From CAWGMT01 sp963823675 (lineage in GTDB: Bacteria; Planctomycetota; Planctomycetia; Isosphaerales; Isosphaeraceae): a stretch of 64,000 nucleotides of DNA. A model generated the notes under the pieces. The model did not search any database. It saw nothing but the letters and a program-made list of their open reading frames with translations, and was not told the origin of the DNA. The position numbers were made by a program, and so were the translations under genes. Shown piece after piece: positions 25,059-34,762 of this stretch. The stretch's first letter is position 1, and every line of letters begins with the position of its first letter. The stretch covers positions 1 through 64,000 of the forward strand of contig CAWGMT010000021.1 of NCBI GenBank assembly GCA_963823675.1. The letters are read 5' to 3'.

Positions 25059-25573
25059 GGCAAGCTCCATCCTTGGTGGTTCGTGACGCGCCTGGTACGT
25101 CGCGGGTGTGAGTGAAATGACGCGCTGCAAGACGAGACGGGCAGATCAACACGCCAGGCCCTCGTCCTTGCGGCCTTCTCCGTTGTGTTGCTGGGGAAAA
25201 CAGGCGAAAATCCTCGCTGCGCGGCGCGGCTCCAGAACCTCACCTGAAGTCGTCCTGTCGGGCGGACACTATCGCCAAGAGAGGAGAGCCTGTCAACGCC
25301 ATTTTGGCCTGGGAACGACCCAGACCGGCCACCCCGAGCAACTGTGTATGGGATCGAAAATGACGTGTGATGGGCGACACGAGGAAAGAGGCTCTGCCCA
25401 GAGGGCTACCCCCAAAGCGGGATGCCCAAAACCGTGATTGCACGCCGTCGTTCAGTAGACGGAAGAACAGATCGCTCCCTGTCGGCGCAACGGAATCGGG
25501 CGGAGTATAATATTGTTCGAAACGCCGGACCGCCAAACCGGGCCGCGAAGTCGGAAGCCGTGAGGGCAAAATC
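25059..25573. other. Intergenic region between divergent transcription units
   Basis: This should hold promoters for the minus-strand sugar cluster and the plus-strand Uma2 and glmS genes. I cannot point to a confident -10/-35 pair. An imperfect inverted word pair (GCTCTGCCCAGAGGGC) lies near 25390-25405. No coding content is supported. Confidence 0.4.
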
Positions 25574-26161
25574 ATGAGTGTGACATTGGAAGAACGGACC
25601 TGTACTCCCGAAGACCTCCTGGCCATGGAGGACGCTAAGATCTACGAGCTCGACGATGGCCGCTTGGTGAGGCGCGAAACGAGCATGCGATCGAGCTGGG
25701 TGGGCGGTCGATTACACAGTTTCCTCGCCATGTACGTCGACCAAAACAAGCTCGGCTGGGTATGGCCATCCGACCTGGGCTATGTCTGTATACCAGGCGC
25801 CCCTCGTACAGTGCGCCGCGCCGACGTCTCATTTATCCGCTCGGGCCGATTGCCGGGGGGCCTGGCGTCCGACGCAGGTTACTGCGTCATCGCACCGGAC
25901 GTTGCCGTCGAGGTCGTCTCGCCGAAAGAGCCGGCGTACAGGCTCCAGAAGAAGGTCAACGAGTATATCGCCGCGGGCGTGCAGCTCGTGTGGGTCATTT
26001 ATCCCCAGACCCGGATGGCGCTCGTGTATCGCCGCGATGGCTCGGTGACCTGGCTCCGCGAAGACGATGAGCTGTCCGGGGAAGATATTATTCCCGGCTT
26101 CCGATGCCGCGTGGCGTCGATCTTGCCCGAGAAGCCGATCGTTCAATCAACGCCAGCGTGA
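25574..26161 (+). CDS. Uma2 family endonuclease-like protein (DUF820)
   Basis: This 195-residue member is complete: CTPEDLLAMEDAKIYELDDG start, RRADVSFIRSGRLPGG with the catalytic-type Asp, then PDVAVEVVSPKEPAYRLQKK with the Glu and Lys of the PD-(D/E)XK motif, and LVWVIYPQTRMALVYR, a very typical Uma2 strand. It has no coiled-coil tail, unlike the copy at 1358. It lies 64 bases before glmS on the same strand and may share its transcript. Function unknown. Confidence 0.9.
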   Translation: MSVTLEERTCTPEDLLAMEDAKIYELDDGRLVRRETSMRSSWVGGRLHSFLAMYVDQNKLGWVWPSDLGYVCIPGAPRTVRRADVSFIRSGRLPGGLASDAGYCVIAPDVAVEVVSPKEPAYRLQKKVNEYIAAGVQLVWVIYPQTRMALVYRRDGSVTWLREDDELSGEDIIPGFRCRVASILPEKPIVQSTPA

Positions 26162-26225
26162 AATCTGCTCGCCCGGCGGAAGCGGGTGCCGGCCCGAAAA
26201 CGCATGCAAAGGCACGGAGAGATCG

Positions 26226-28067
<1,842 letters not shown>

Positions 28068-28076
28068 AGGTTACGA

Positions 28077-28111
28077 AATGAGGCCCCGAATCGAGGATTC
28101 GGGGCCTCATT
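28077..28111. terminator. Bidirectional hairpin terminator between convergent genes
   Basis: A perfect 16-bp inverted repeat (AATGAGGCCCCGAATC, loop GAG, then its complement) lies 9 bases after the glmS stop and before the end of the convergent gene at 28188. It has only weak T-richness beyond the stem, but the placement between convergent genes and the stem strength support termination. Confidence 0.75.
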
Positions 28112-28187
28112 GAGATTGGCGCGGGCTGTTTGCAAACGAAGGATTCTCGCTCCAGATCGAGTCGGGAGCACGAAAACCGGTTTCTGA

Positions 28188-28850
28188 TCAATTGTTCGGC
28201 CTGGGCGGTAACTTGAGCTCGAACGGAGCTCCGAGCATTTCTTTCCACGACTTCTGTTGCTCGTCGTTCAGCTTGCCCTCGGCCTTGGCGAGGGTTTGCT
28301 TGCGAAGCTCGGCAACTTTCTTCATCGCGGCTTCGCGGTCGTCCTGGTTTTCCTGGAAGATCGTGCGCATCTCCGTCATCGACTCCTGGACGATCGATTG
28401 AATGTCGGTCTTCTGGCTATCGGTGATGTTGAGCTTCTTTTGAACCTCGGGATCGCTGAAGGCGTTGGCACCGCGCGTTTGGTAGGAAATCTGCTTGAGC
28501 CGGCTGATCTGTTCGGGCTTGAGGAACTCGCCGGCGGCCTTCATGGTCGACTCATTGATCTCTTTGTTGAGCTCCATCATCTTGGTCCGACGCTCGTCCT
28601 GATCGAGTCCCTCGAACGAGCTGCGGGCCGCGGTCATCTTCTCGCGGGCCTTTTCGCCGAGCTCCTTGGCCTTCTCGACTTGCTGGTCCTCGAGCTTCAG
28701 CTCCTTCTGAACGCTTTCATTGCCGAGCAGCATGGCGTAGCCGCCGCCGCCGCCGAACATGCCGAAACCACCTCGGCCTTGCGCCGCGGCGGGTCCCGCG
28801 AGCAGGGCCACTAAACCCAGACCGAGCGTCGCTGTCAAAAAAGCTCTCAT
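28188..28850 (-). CDS. Exported helical protein, Spy/LTXXQ-like character
   Basis: From the ATG at 28850 a clear signal peptide (MRAFLTATLGLGLVALLAGP) is cleaved near AAAQG, followed by a Gly-rich linker (GGFGMFGGGGG). The rest is long charged helices: VQKELKLEDQQVEKAKELGE, ERRTKMMELNKEINE, LKPEQISRLKQISYQ. The pairs of 'L..eQ..ql..i' helices are reminiscent of periplasmic Spy/CpxP-type proteins (LTxxQ), and in planctomycetes such proteins are numerous. A chaperone or metal-sensing role is only inferred. It is intact at ~220 residues. Confidence 0.75.
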   Translation of the reverse strand: MRAFLTATLGLGLVALLAGPAAAQGRGGFGMFGGGGGYAMLLGNESVQKELKLEDQQVEKAKELGEKAREKMTAARSSFEGLDQDERRTKMMELNKEINESTMKAAGEFLKPEQISRLKQISYQTRGANAFSDPEVQKKLNITDSQKTDIQSIVQESMTEMRTIFQENQDDREAAMKKVAELRKQTLAKAEGKLNDEQQKSWKEMLGAPFELKLPPRPNN

Positions 28851-29044
28851 TGTGGCAATCTCCGTGGTGTCTGTGGGATGGAACTGGCGACCGTTGTTTC
28901 CAGGCGCCGCCGAAGTTGGAAGCAGGTCTCTTCCGGAAGGCTGCGAACTCAAAGACAAACGTCCTCACCTCAATGGAGTGAGCGTCAAACGATCAGAATC
29001 CGATCGATATTTTTGTGCGGACGGTGAGGAATTGGATCAAGTTG

Positions 29045-29632
29045 TTACTTTGGTTTCTTCACGTCTTCTTCAATAATATTGAAGAAGTCGTCGTCCGATG
29101 GTGGTTTCTTGGGCTTGGCGGGCTGCTTGAAGTGGTCCGGCACGACGTCCTCGAACTCGGCCTCGTCGGCCGAGAGCCGCTCGATCACCGTGGGGGCCCG
29201 CTTGGGTCGTTTCTGTTTGGTGTCGTCGGTATCGAGCCCGGCAAGGTCCATGAGCGAGTGACGCGCGCGTTCTTGCACGACCTCCTCGTCAAGGTCCCTG
29301 TGTGCGGTCAGGAATGCCTCCGGGCCGGCCGGGACATAGTCGAGCGTGAACAGATGGCCGGCGATTCCGATCTCCTCGTCGGGCATCACGCTCTGCTCGC
29401 TGGCCAGCGGCGAGCCGTTGACTGTCGTGCCATTGGTGCTGCCTAAGTCCCGCACCATCCAGACCCCGTTGATCAGCCTGAGAATGCAGTGCTTGCCCGA
29501 AACGTTCTCGAAATCGAGGCGGATGTCGCAGCCCGCCCGCCGGCCGACCACCATTTCGGCCTTGGTCAGTGGGATCGGATCGCCGCCGCCTACGGGGTTC
29601 AAGACCCCGAGAACTTCCGCTTGAGGCCGCAT
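29045..29632 (-). CDS. FHA domain protein
   Basis: Residues ~20-95 form a forkhead-associated domain: MVVGRRAGCDIRLDFENVSG with the GR...S pattern, KHCILRL with the SxxH-like turn, and VRDLGSTNGTTVNG, the conserved phosphothreonine-binding edge. FHA domains bind phosphothreonine peptides, so it is likely a partner of Ser/Thr kinases such as the one at 47432. The C-terminal half is acidic and unstructured with Lys/Pro runs. There is no signal peptide, so it is cytoplasmic. Confidence 0.92.
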   Translation of the reverse strand: MRPQAEVLGVLNPVGGGDPIPLTKAEMVVGRRAGCDIRLDFENVSGKHCILRLINGVWMVRDLGSTNGTTVNGSPLASEQSVMPDEEIGIAGHLFTLDYVPAGPEAFLTAHRDLDEEVVQERARHSLMDLAGLDTDDTKQKRPKRAPTVIERLSADEAEFEDVVPDHFKQPAKPKKPPSDDDFFNIIEEDVKKPK

Positions 29633-29933
29633 GGCATTACCCTCGGGTCCACGAGTCGGTTGCGCTTCGCGCCCGCCCTGAAGGAGTGGAGTCGGAGCAC
29701 CCCAGATACTACCAGACTACTTCCTACACTCACAAGTGCCGACCCGGCGAGGCGGCACACATTCCGATTCTCCCGCTGCGCCCCCTGGCATCGCGGACCG
29801 GAGTGGGATAGCCTGATCGCTGATCCGGCGGAAGCGCCGTCCGCCGATTCGGCCCGCCCGGAAGTGCGAAGGGAGCACCTATTGTCGATTTCGCGCCGGC
29901 GGGCCCAACTTCGGCTCAAGAGGAAGCACAGAC
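29633..29933. other. Intergenic region between divergent genes
   Basis: This 301-base region separates the divergent FHA and sugar-isomerase genes and should contain both promoters. No clear -10/-35 elements, operator palindrome or repeat could be picked out. Confidence 0.35.
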
Positions 29934-30815
29934 ATGAACTTGCGGCAAATTCAACCAAGTTTGAATCGACGGGAGGTTCTGGCCGCCGCCTGTGCCGCCG
30001 CCGGCACGCTCGCCCTCGGCGGGTTGTCGCCTGGCGGCGAGCGCGGCTCGACTGATGGCGACGGCCCGTACCAACCATTCAAGATGGGACTGCAAAGCTA
30101 CTCGCTGCGCGGTTACACCAGGGACGGCCGGCCCGATGTGCAAAAATCGCTGGCGGTCACCAAGGAGCTCGGCGTGCATTTCTGGGAGGCGTTTCCAGCA
30201 CACTTGCCCATGAATCTGAGCGCCGAAGCGCTCGACTCGCTCAAGCGCGAGTTCCAGGATGCGGAGGTCAAGGTCGTGGGCTACGGTGTCGTTCACCTAT
30301 CCAAGGATCAGGATGCCAACCGCCGGATCTTCGACTTCGCCAAAACAATGGGTCTGGAATACCTTTCCGCCGATCCCGATCCGGCGGCCTTCGACGGCGT
30401 CGATCGGCTAGTCGAGGACTACGGCATCGCCGTCGGCATCCACAACCACGGGCCGGGCCATCGCTACGATAAGATCGAGACCATCGCCAAGGCGATCAAG
30501 GACCACCACGCCCGGATCGGCTGCTGCATCGATACGGGGCATTTCCTCCGTTCGCGGGAAGATCCCGTCCACGCCGTCAAGGCCTTCGGAGCTCGGATCT
30601 ACGGCGTCCATCTCAAGGACGTCAAGGACGCCGAGAAATTCACCGTGCTGGGCCGCGGCGACCTTCGCACGGTCGACTTGCTCGAGGCGCTTTTGGAGCG
30701 CAAGTACAGTTACTGCCTGGCGCTTGAATATGAGGAAAACCCCCAGGACCCGCTGGCCGATATCAAAGCGTGCCTGGTTGAAGCGAAAAACGCGATCGCC
30801 GCGGCCAAGGCTTGA
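29934..30815 (+). CDS. Sugar phosphate isomerase/epimerase, Tat-exported
   Basis: The N-terminus has a Tat-like signal (SLNRREVLAAACAAAGTLAL). The body is a xylose-isomerase-like TIM barrel of about 250 residues: FKMGLQSYSLRGYT, VKVVGYGVVHLSKDQ, YGIAVGIHNHGPGHRYDKIE, IGCCIDTGHFLRS and GVHLKDVKDAEKFTVLGRG. The His, Asp and Glu positions (HNHGP, DTGHF, LALEYE) fit the metal-binding site of the family. The substrate is unknown. It is a monocistronic gene on the plus strand. Confidence 0.9.
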   Translation: MNLRQIQPSLNRREVLAAACAAAGTLALGGLSPGGERGSTDGDGPYQPFKMGLQSYSLRGYTRDGRPDVQKSLAVTKELGVHFWEAFPAHLPMNLSAEALDSLKREFQDAEVKVVGYGVVHLSKDQDANRRIFDFAKTMGLEYLSADPDPAAFDGVDRLVEDYGIAVGIHNHGPGHRYDKIETIAKAIKDHHARIGCCIDTGHFLRSREDPVHAVKAFGARIYGVHLKDVKDAEKFTVLGRGDLRTVDLLEALLERKYSYCLALEYEENPQDPLADIKACLVEAKNAIAAAKA

Positions 30816-30952
30816 TCGCAGGTGGCCGCCTGCTCGTGGGGCTGATCCAGCTCGTTGACCGCGGCCGATTCGATAAATCGGTCTCGGCGCAATTCTCCTC
30901 TTTGATAATCTGATCTCCAGAGACAGGAGGGACGTAGAAGGAGCTGAATCAG

Positions 30953-31822
30953 ATGAAGATCGCGGAGGAATCGACGATGGCTGCCCAGCGGCCGGTGCGC
31001 CAAGTGGAAGTTCGCGCCCTGGATGGGACCATGCTCATGGCTCGATGGTGGCAACTGCCCGAGCCGCGGGGACTGGTCATCATCGCGCACGGGTTCGGCG
31101 AGCACAGCGGCGCCTACGAGCGCGTGGCCGCGGCGCTCGGCGCGGCCGTCGGGGTTGACGTCATCGCGCCGGATTTCCGTGGTCACGGATTGAGCCCGGG
31201 CCGGCGCGGGGTGGTCCGAGCGTTTGATGAATTGACCGGCGACCTTCAGGGCGTCGTGGACTGGTCCGCGCGCGAGCGGCTGCCTGGCCCTCATTTTCTC
31301 CTCGGTCACTCCAACGGCGGACAGGTCGCGCTGCGCTTGATGCTGCGGCAACCGGCCTCGATCGCCGCGCTGATCCTCTCAAACCCCGCGCTCCGCGTCG
31401 CGATGCCGATCCCGCCCGCGAAGCTGAAAGTCGGCCGCTTTCTCTTGAAGTATGCGCCCTGGATCACGTTGAGAGGAGATTTGCGCCCCGGCCTGCTCAC
31501 GCGCGACCTGGCCATCCAGGAAGAGCATCGGTCGGACCCGCTGCGGCACGGCCGCATGAGTGCGCCGCTCTTTTTCGGGATGGTCGAAGGCGGGGAAATG
31601 GCGATCGCCCGTGCCGGCGAGATCCGCCTCCCGACTCTGCTCTTGGTGGGTGGACAGGACCCCATCATCGACCCGGCCTCCGCCCGCGAATTTTTCGACC
31701 GGATGGGCAGCGTGGACAAAACGATGCATTTTTACCCCAAGATGCTGCACGAGCCCATGAGCGAGGTCGGACGCGAACAGGTTTTCGACGATCTCACGCG
31801 CTGGCTTTCACCTCGGCTGTGA
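30953..31822 (+). CDS. Alpha/beta hydrolase, monoacylglycerol-lipase-like
   Basis: The chain has the lysophospholipase/monoglyceride-lipase pattern: GLVIIAHGFGEHSGAYERVA with the oxyanion HGF motif, APDFRGHGLSPGRRG, the nucleophile elbow LLGHSNGGQVAL (Ser in GHSNGG), the Asp in LLVGGQDPIIDP, and the final His in KMLHEPMSE. A cytoplasmic esterase or lipase is expected. Length (289) is normal for the family. The ATG at 30953 has GGAG 10 bases upstream; an internal ATG at 30977 is possible. Confidence 0.9.
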   Translation: MKIAEESTMAAQRPVRQVEVRALDGTMLMARWWQLPEPRGLVIIAHGFGEHSGAYERVAAALGAAVGVDVIAPDFRGHGLSPGRRGVVRAFDELTGDLQGVVDWSARERLPGPHFLLGHSNGGQVALRLMLRQPASIAALILSNPALRVAMPIPPAKLKVGRFLLKYAPWITLRGDLRPGLLTRDLAIQEEHRSDPLRHGRMSAPLFFGMVEGGEMAIARAGEIRLPTLLLVGGQDPIIDPASAREFFDRMGSVDKTMHFYPKMLHEPMSEVGREQVFDDLTRWLSPRL

Positions 31823-31863
31823 CATCGATGCGGAATCGAAGCACTTGGCGAAGGGTCAGCAGA

Positions 31864-32595
31864 ATGCGCAGAGCCCCCATGTGCCAGGAGTGCGGACGGC
31901 GCTTTCTCCCGGCCAGGAAAGCCGATCCGGTCGTGCTCTGTCCCCAATGCCGAGAGCGGACTCTCGATCCCCCTGGGGCACGGAAAGAGCGAACCAAGGG
32001 ATTCACAGGTCTCGCCATCGCGGGTGCGATAATCCTGATCGGGATGGGATTTGTTGTGTCGAGCTTCGTCCGGACTCACTTTCCTGCAATTCAAAATGCC
32101 CTTCTCTTCTGGATCGTCGTGCCGCTTGTGTCAGTTGGAATGACTCTGGCCCTGATTGCCGTCCTGGTCGGCCTGGCGTCGCTGTTCGCCCTGCTCCGGG
32201 CGTGGCGCTCGAGGAGCAGGGCTACACGCTTGACTTCGCTCGCAAATGCGCGGGCCGTCCCGGGACGCTCGAGCGGATCGGGCCGGTCACGATCTGGTCG
32301 TCCGATTCAGCCGATTCGGTCTCGCTTCTGAACGACGAGATGGGGGCTGCCCGCGGCCTGTTCGACGAATTCGTGTGCGAACCATTCGATCACGATCGTC
32401 CGCTCCGGATTTTCTGCTTCGACAAGCGGAGCGCGTTCGTCGCCTTCCACCGCCGGACCATCCCCAACCTCTGGAACCTGGTCATTGGAGCAGATCTCGG
32501 GCCATCAGTGGGGACGCGACATCGATCAGTGGGAAGCCTGGTGGGATCGCCTTCCGGCGGCGGCGGTCCCTCAGGCTTCGCGTGAAGGGCATTGA
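31864..32595 (+). pseudogene. Zinc-ribbon membrane protein, frameshifted
   Basis: From the ATG at 31864 the product has a zinc ribbon (CQECGRRFLPARKAD then LCPQCRERT) and two membrane helices (GLAIAGAIILIGMGFVVSSF and LLFWIVVPLVSVGMTLALIA). Near 32205 the reading moves to another frame (VALEEQGYTLDFARKCAGRP, TLERIGPVTIWSSDSADSV, RIFCFDKRSAFVAFHRR). A third frame seems to carry the end after about 32488 (QWGRDIDQWEAWWDR). The latter part recalls DUF1570/peptidase-MA-like tails, though without a visible HExxH. A single gene with two shifts is the simplest explanation. Confidence 0.5.
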
Positions 32596-32680
32596 AGAAG
32601 ACTCCTCACGCGGAGCGTGAGGACTACGCCGGAGCATGAGGACGACAACGGTGCCCGCGATGGCTGAGCATGGCCCTGGA

Positions 32681-33493
32681 TCAGTCCAGGAACGCCACGT
32701 TTCGCATCGCGCGGGAAGCTCTTTCGGTATTCATCAAAACCCTGTGCCAGCCAAGCAGATTGATCGTCTTGTGATCAGCGTGCCGGACCCGGCCGCGGAC
32801 GTACACGCTGGCATTGCGGCGCATGGCCCGCCAGCCCCAACCTTTCGCACCGGGGTCCGAATCGAGGATCCGCCGGTGTTCATCCGCGGTGACGCCGTTG
32901 GCGTGCCACCGACTGACATAGACGAGTTCGCCTCCCGTCCGGTAGCAGAATTCGCACCGGTGGGGCTTGCTGCCTTGGCCCCGGCTGATCGGCTCGTCGC
33001 GCAAGACCAGCTTCTCGTTGACTTTCAAGTGCGCGGCCGGGATGAAGAACCACTCACCCTGACGGCGGTAGGCGGCGTTCTTCCGCCGGTTGCGAGCCTT
33101 CCACCCAAGCTTCAGTTGAGCCTGGGTCGTCTGGACCTCGACGGGCTTGAGCGCTTCCTTGGCGGTTCGAACCGTACCCACGGGCGCCGATTCGGGAACG
33201 GCGGCGACAAACCAGTGCCGCTCGTCGTGTCCACACAGGAACTTGGATTTCTCGCCCTCCTGACGCACCAGGAGCAGCAGATGACGATCAGCGGGCTGGA
33301 TGTCCAGGACCTCGACCTTTGACTCGTCTCCTGGATCACGGACGATCTCGAAGAATTCGCCGTGGCGGTCGTTCTGGACGTCGAGGCTGATCGAGCCGCG
33401 ATCGCTCGAGAGCCGGCGCGGGTTGGAACGATCCGTGAATTTCACGCGTGCCCCGATGCGGGCGAACTTGGTTTCCACGTTGTTGCTATTCAT
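32681..33493 (-). CDS. Conserved planctomycete protein of unknown function
   Basis: From the ATG at 33493 this ~270-residue soluble protein reads MNSNNVETKFARIGARVKFT, LLLLVRQEGEKSKFLCGHDE, RHWFVAAVPESAPVGTVR, KNAAYRRQGEWFFIPA and a C-terminal block with SVYVRGRVRHADHKTINL and GWHRVLMNTE ending AMRNVAFLD. I recall this architecture as highly conserved across planctomycetes, but it has no assigned role that I know. Its Cys/His content (FLCGHDERH, HRCEFCYR) could bind a metal. The upstream extension of the frame to 33616 lacks a start with leader. It is a good target for functional work because it is intact and conserved. Confidence 0.7.
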   Translation of the reverse strand: MNSNNVETKFARIGARVKFTDRSNPRRLSSDRGSISLDVQNDRHGEFFEIVRDPGDESKVEVLDIQPADRHLLLLVRQEGEKSKFLCGHDERHWFVAAVPESAPVGTVRTAKEALKPVEVQTTQAQLKLGWKARNRRKNAAYRRQGEWFFIPAAHLKVNEKLVLRDEPISRGQGSKPHRCEFCYRTGGELVYVSRWHANGVTADEHRRILDSDPGAKGWGWRAMRRNASVYVRGRVRHADHKTINLLGWHRVLMNTERASRAMRNVAFLD

Positions 33494-33752
33494 GGGTGTG
33501 CCTCCAGACTGCGCCGCGCCAGCGCACTCGCTGGGAGGGCGTCCGCGCGACTCTCCATTCGACCATCCTGTTGAAGAGACACACGAGCCGGGGAGGAGGT
33601 TCGGCCACGATTTCACCGGGTGGAAGATTCCGGCGCGTCCCCCTCGCGAGCCCCGATGTGGGCGGCCCCGGAAGGGATCGGTCTGCCTTCACTCGCGTTT
33701 CAACGCTTCGTGGGTGTCGCTGCAAAAATACGTCGCCAGTTCGATTCTCGGC

Positions 33753-34580
33753 CTATTCCCCGTTCGGTTCGACGGGCTTTTTTGGGGGCTCCTCCGCCTT
33801 GCCCTGCGGCTCGCGCTTGACGTGCATGTCGAAGAAGTCCACGGTGCGCTTGATTGCGTCGTCGTAATCGGCGCCTCGAAATCCATGGCCCGCGCCCGGA
33901 TAAATGTGCATTTCGTACGGGACTCCCGCCTCCAGGAGCGTCCGCTCGAGATTATGCGCCTGGCGCACTGGCACGTCGCGGTCGGCGTCGCCGTGGAGGA
34001 CCAGGACCGGTGGCAGGCGGGCTGGATTGAGCTCCTCCCATTCCGGAAACCCGCCGTAAAGCTCGACGACCGCCGACACCCGGCGATCGCGCGCCCCCAC
34101 CGAGAGGGCAACCCAGGAACCCAGCGATGCTCCCAGGAGCCCGATCCGCCTGGGATCGACATCCGATCGGTGCGCCGCGAAGCCCACCGTGTCGCTGACC
34201 GTCCGCTCCCAGAACAGAAACGAGCGGGCGTTCTGCTGACCATTCTTGCGATTGGGTTTGTGGCTCCCGAAATAATGCGGCACAAGCGCGACATAACCAG
34301 ACTCGGCCAACCGCCGGGCCAGGCTGTGCATTCCCGATCGCCGGCCCTCTCCGAGCCCGCCATGCCCGTGCAGCACGACCACGGCCGGATGGCGTCCCGG
34401 CTTTCGGGGAGCGATGACATCGACGATCACGTCCTGTCCCTTGCTCTTGAACGTCTCGCTGGCCTCGGTGAGCTCGCCGGGGTCTTGCGGGGCCATTCCC
34501 ACGATCGCGGCCGCGGCCAGGGCCAGGGTCAAGAGTGCAAAATCGAACCGGGCCCGCTGCGTGGTGATTTTACCGCTCAT
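33753..34580 (-). CDS. Dienelactone hydrolase family protein, exported
   Basis: The start is the ATG at 34580 (MSGKITTQRARFDFALLTLA, a signal or anchor). The alpha/beta-hydrolase core follows: PAVVVLHGHGGLGEGR (oxyanion loop), RIGLLGASLGSWVALS with the nucleophile Ser in GASLGS, PPVLVLHGDADRDVPV with the Asp, and YPGAGHGFRGADY with the His. The family normally has Cys or Ser as nucleophile; Ser is seen here. The tail is Lys/Glu/Pro-rich. It shares an open frame with the upstream NHL protein only because of a frameshift there; the two are separate genes. Confidence 0.85.
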   Translation of the reverse strand: MSGKITTQRARFDFALLTLALAAAAIVGMAPQDPGELTEASETFKSKGQDVIVDVIAPRKPGRHPAVVVLHGHGGLGEGRRSGMHSLARRLAESGYVALVPHYFGSHKPNRKNGQQNARSFLFWERTVSDTVGFAAHRSDVDPRRIGLLGASLGSWVALSVGARDRRVSAVVELYGGFPEWEELNPARLPPVLVLHGDADRDVPVRQAHNLERTLLEAGVPYEMHIYPGAGHGFRGADYDDAIKRTVDFFDMHVKREPQGKAEEPPKKPVEPNGE

Positions 34581-34762
34581 GCGGCCATCCTTCCCGGGGG
34601 TCGAAGACCGCGGTCCGCGGTCGTGTCTTTTCAGTGCGATGTGAGCACAGTCACCAGATTCCATTAAATCCGGAATAGGGCGAGCGCTCAAAACAATTTT
34701 CGCGGAGGCGCCTGCGATGCGATCCAGCCGCGGTACCGATCGTCTCACCATCGCGGCCGCGC

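Noticed and set aside
20595..25115. Long plus-strand open frames opposite the glycosyltransferase and epimerase genes
   Set aside because: Their products are Arg/Gly/Asp-rich antisense translations without motifs, while the minus strand carries clear enzyme families.
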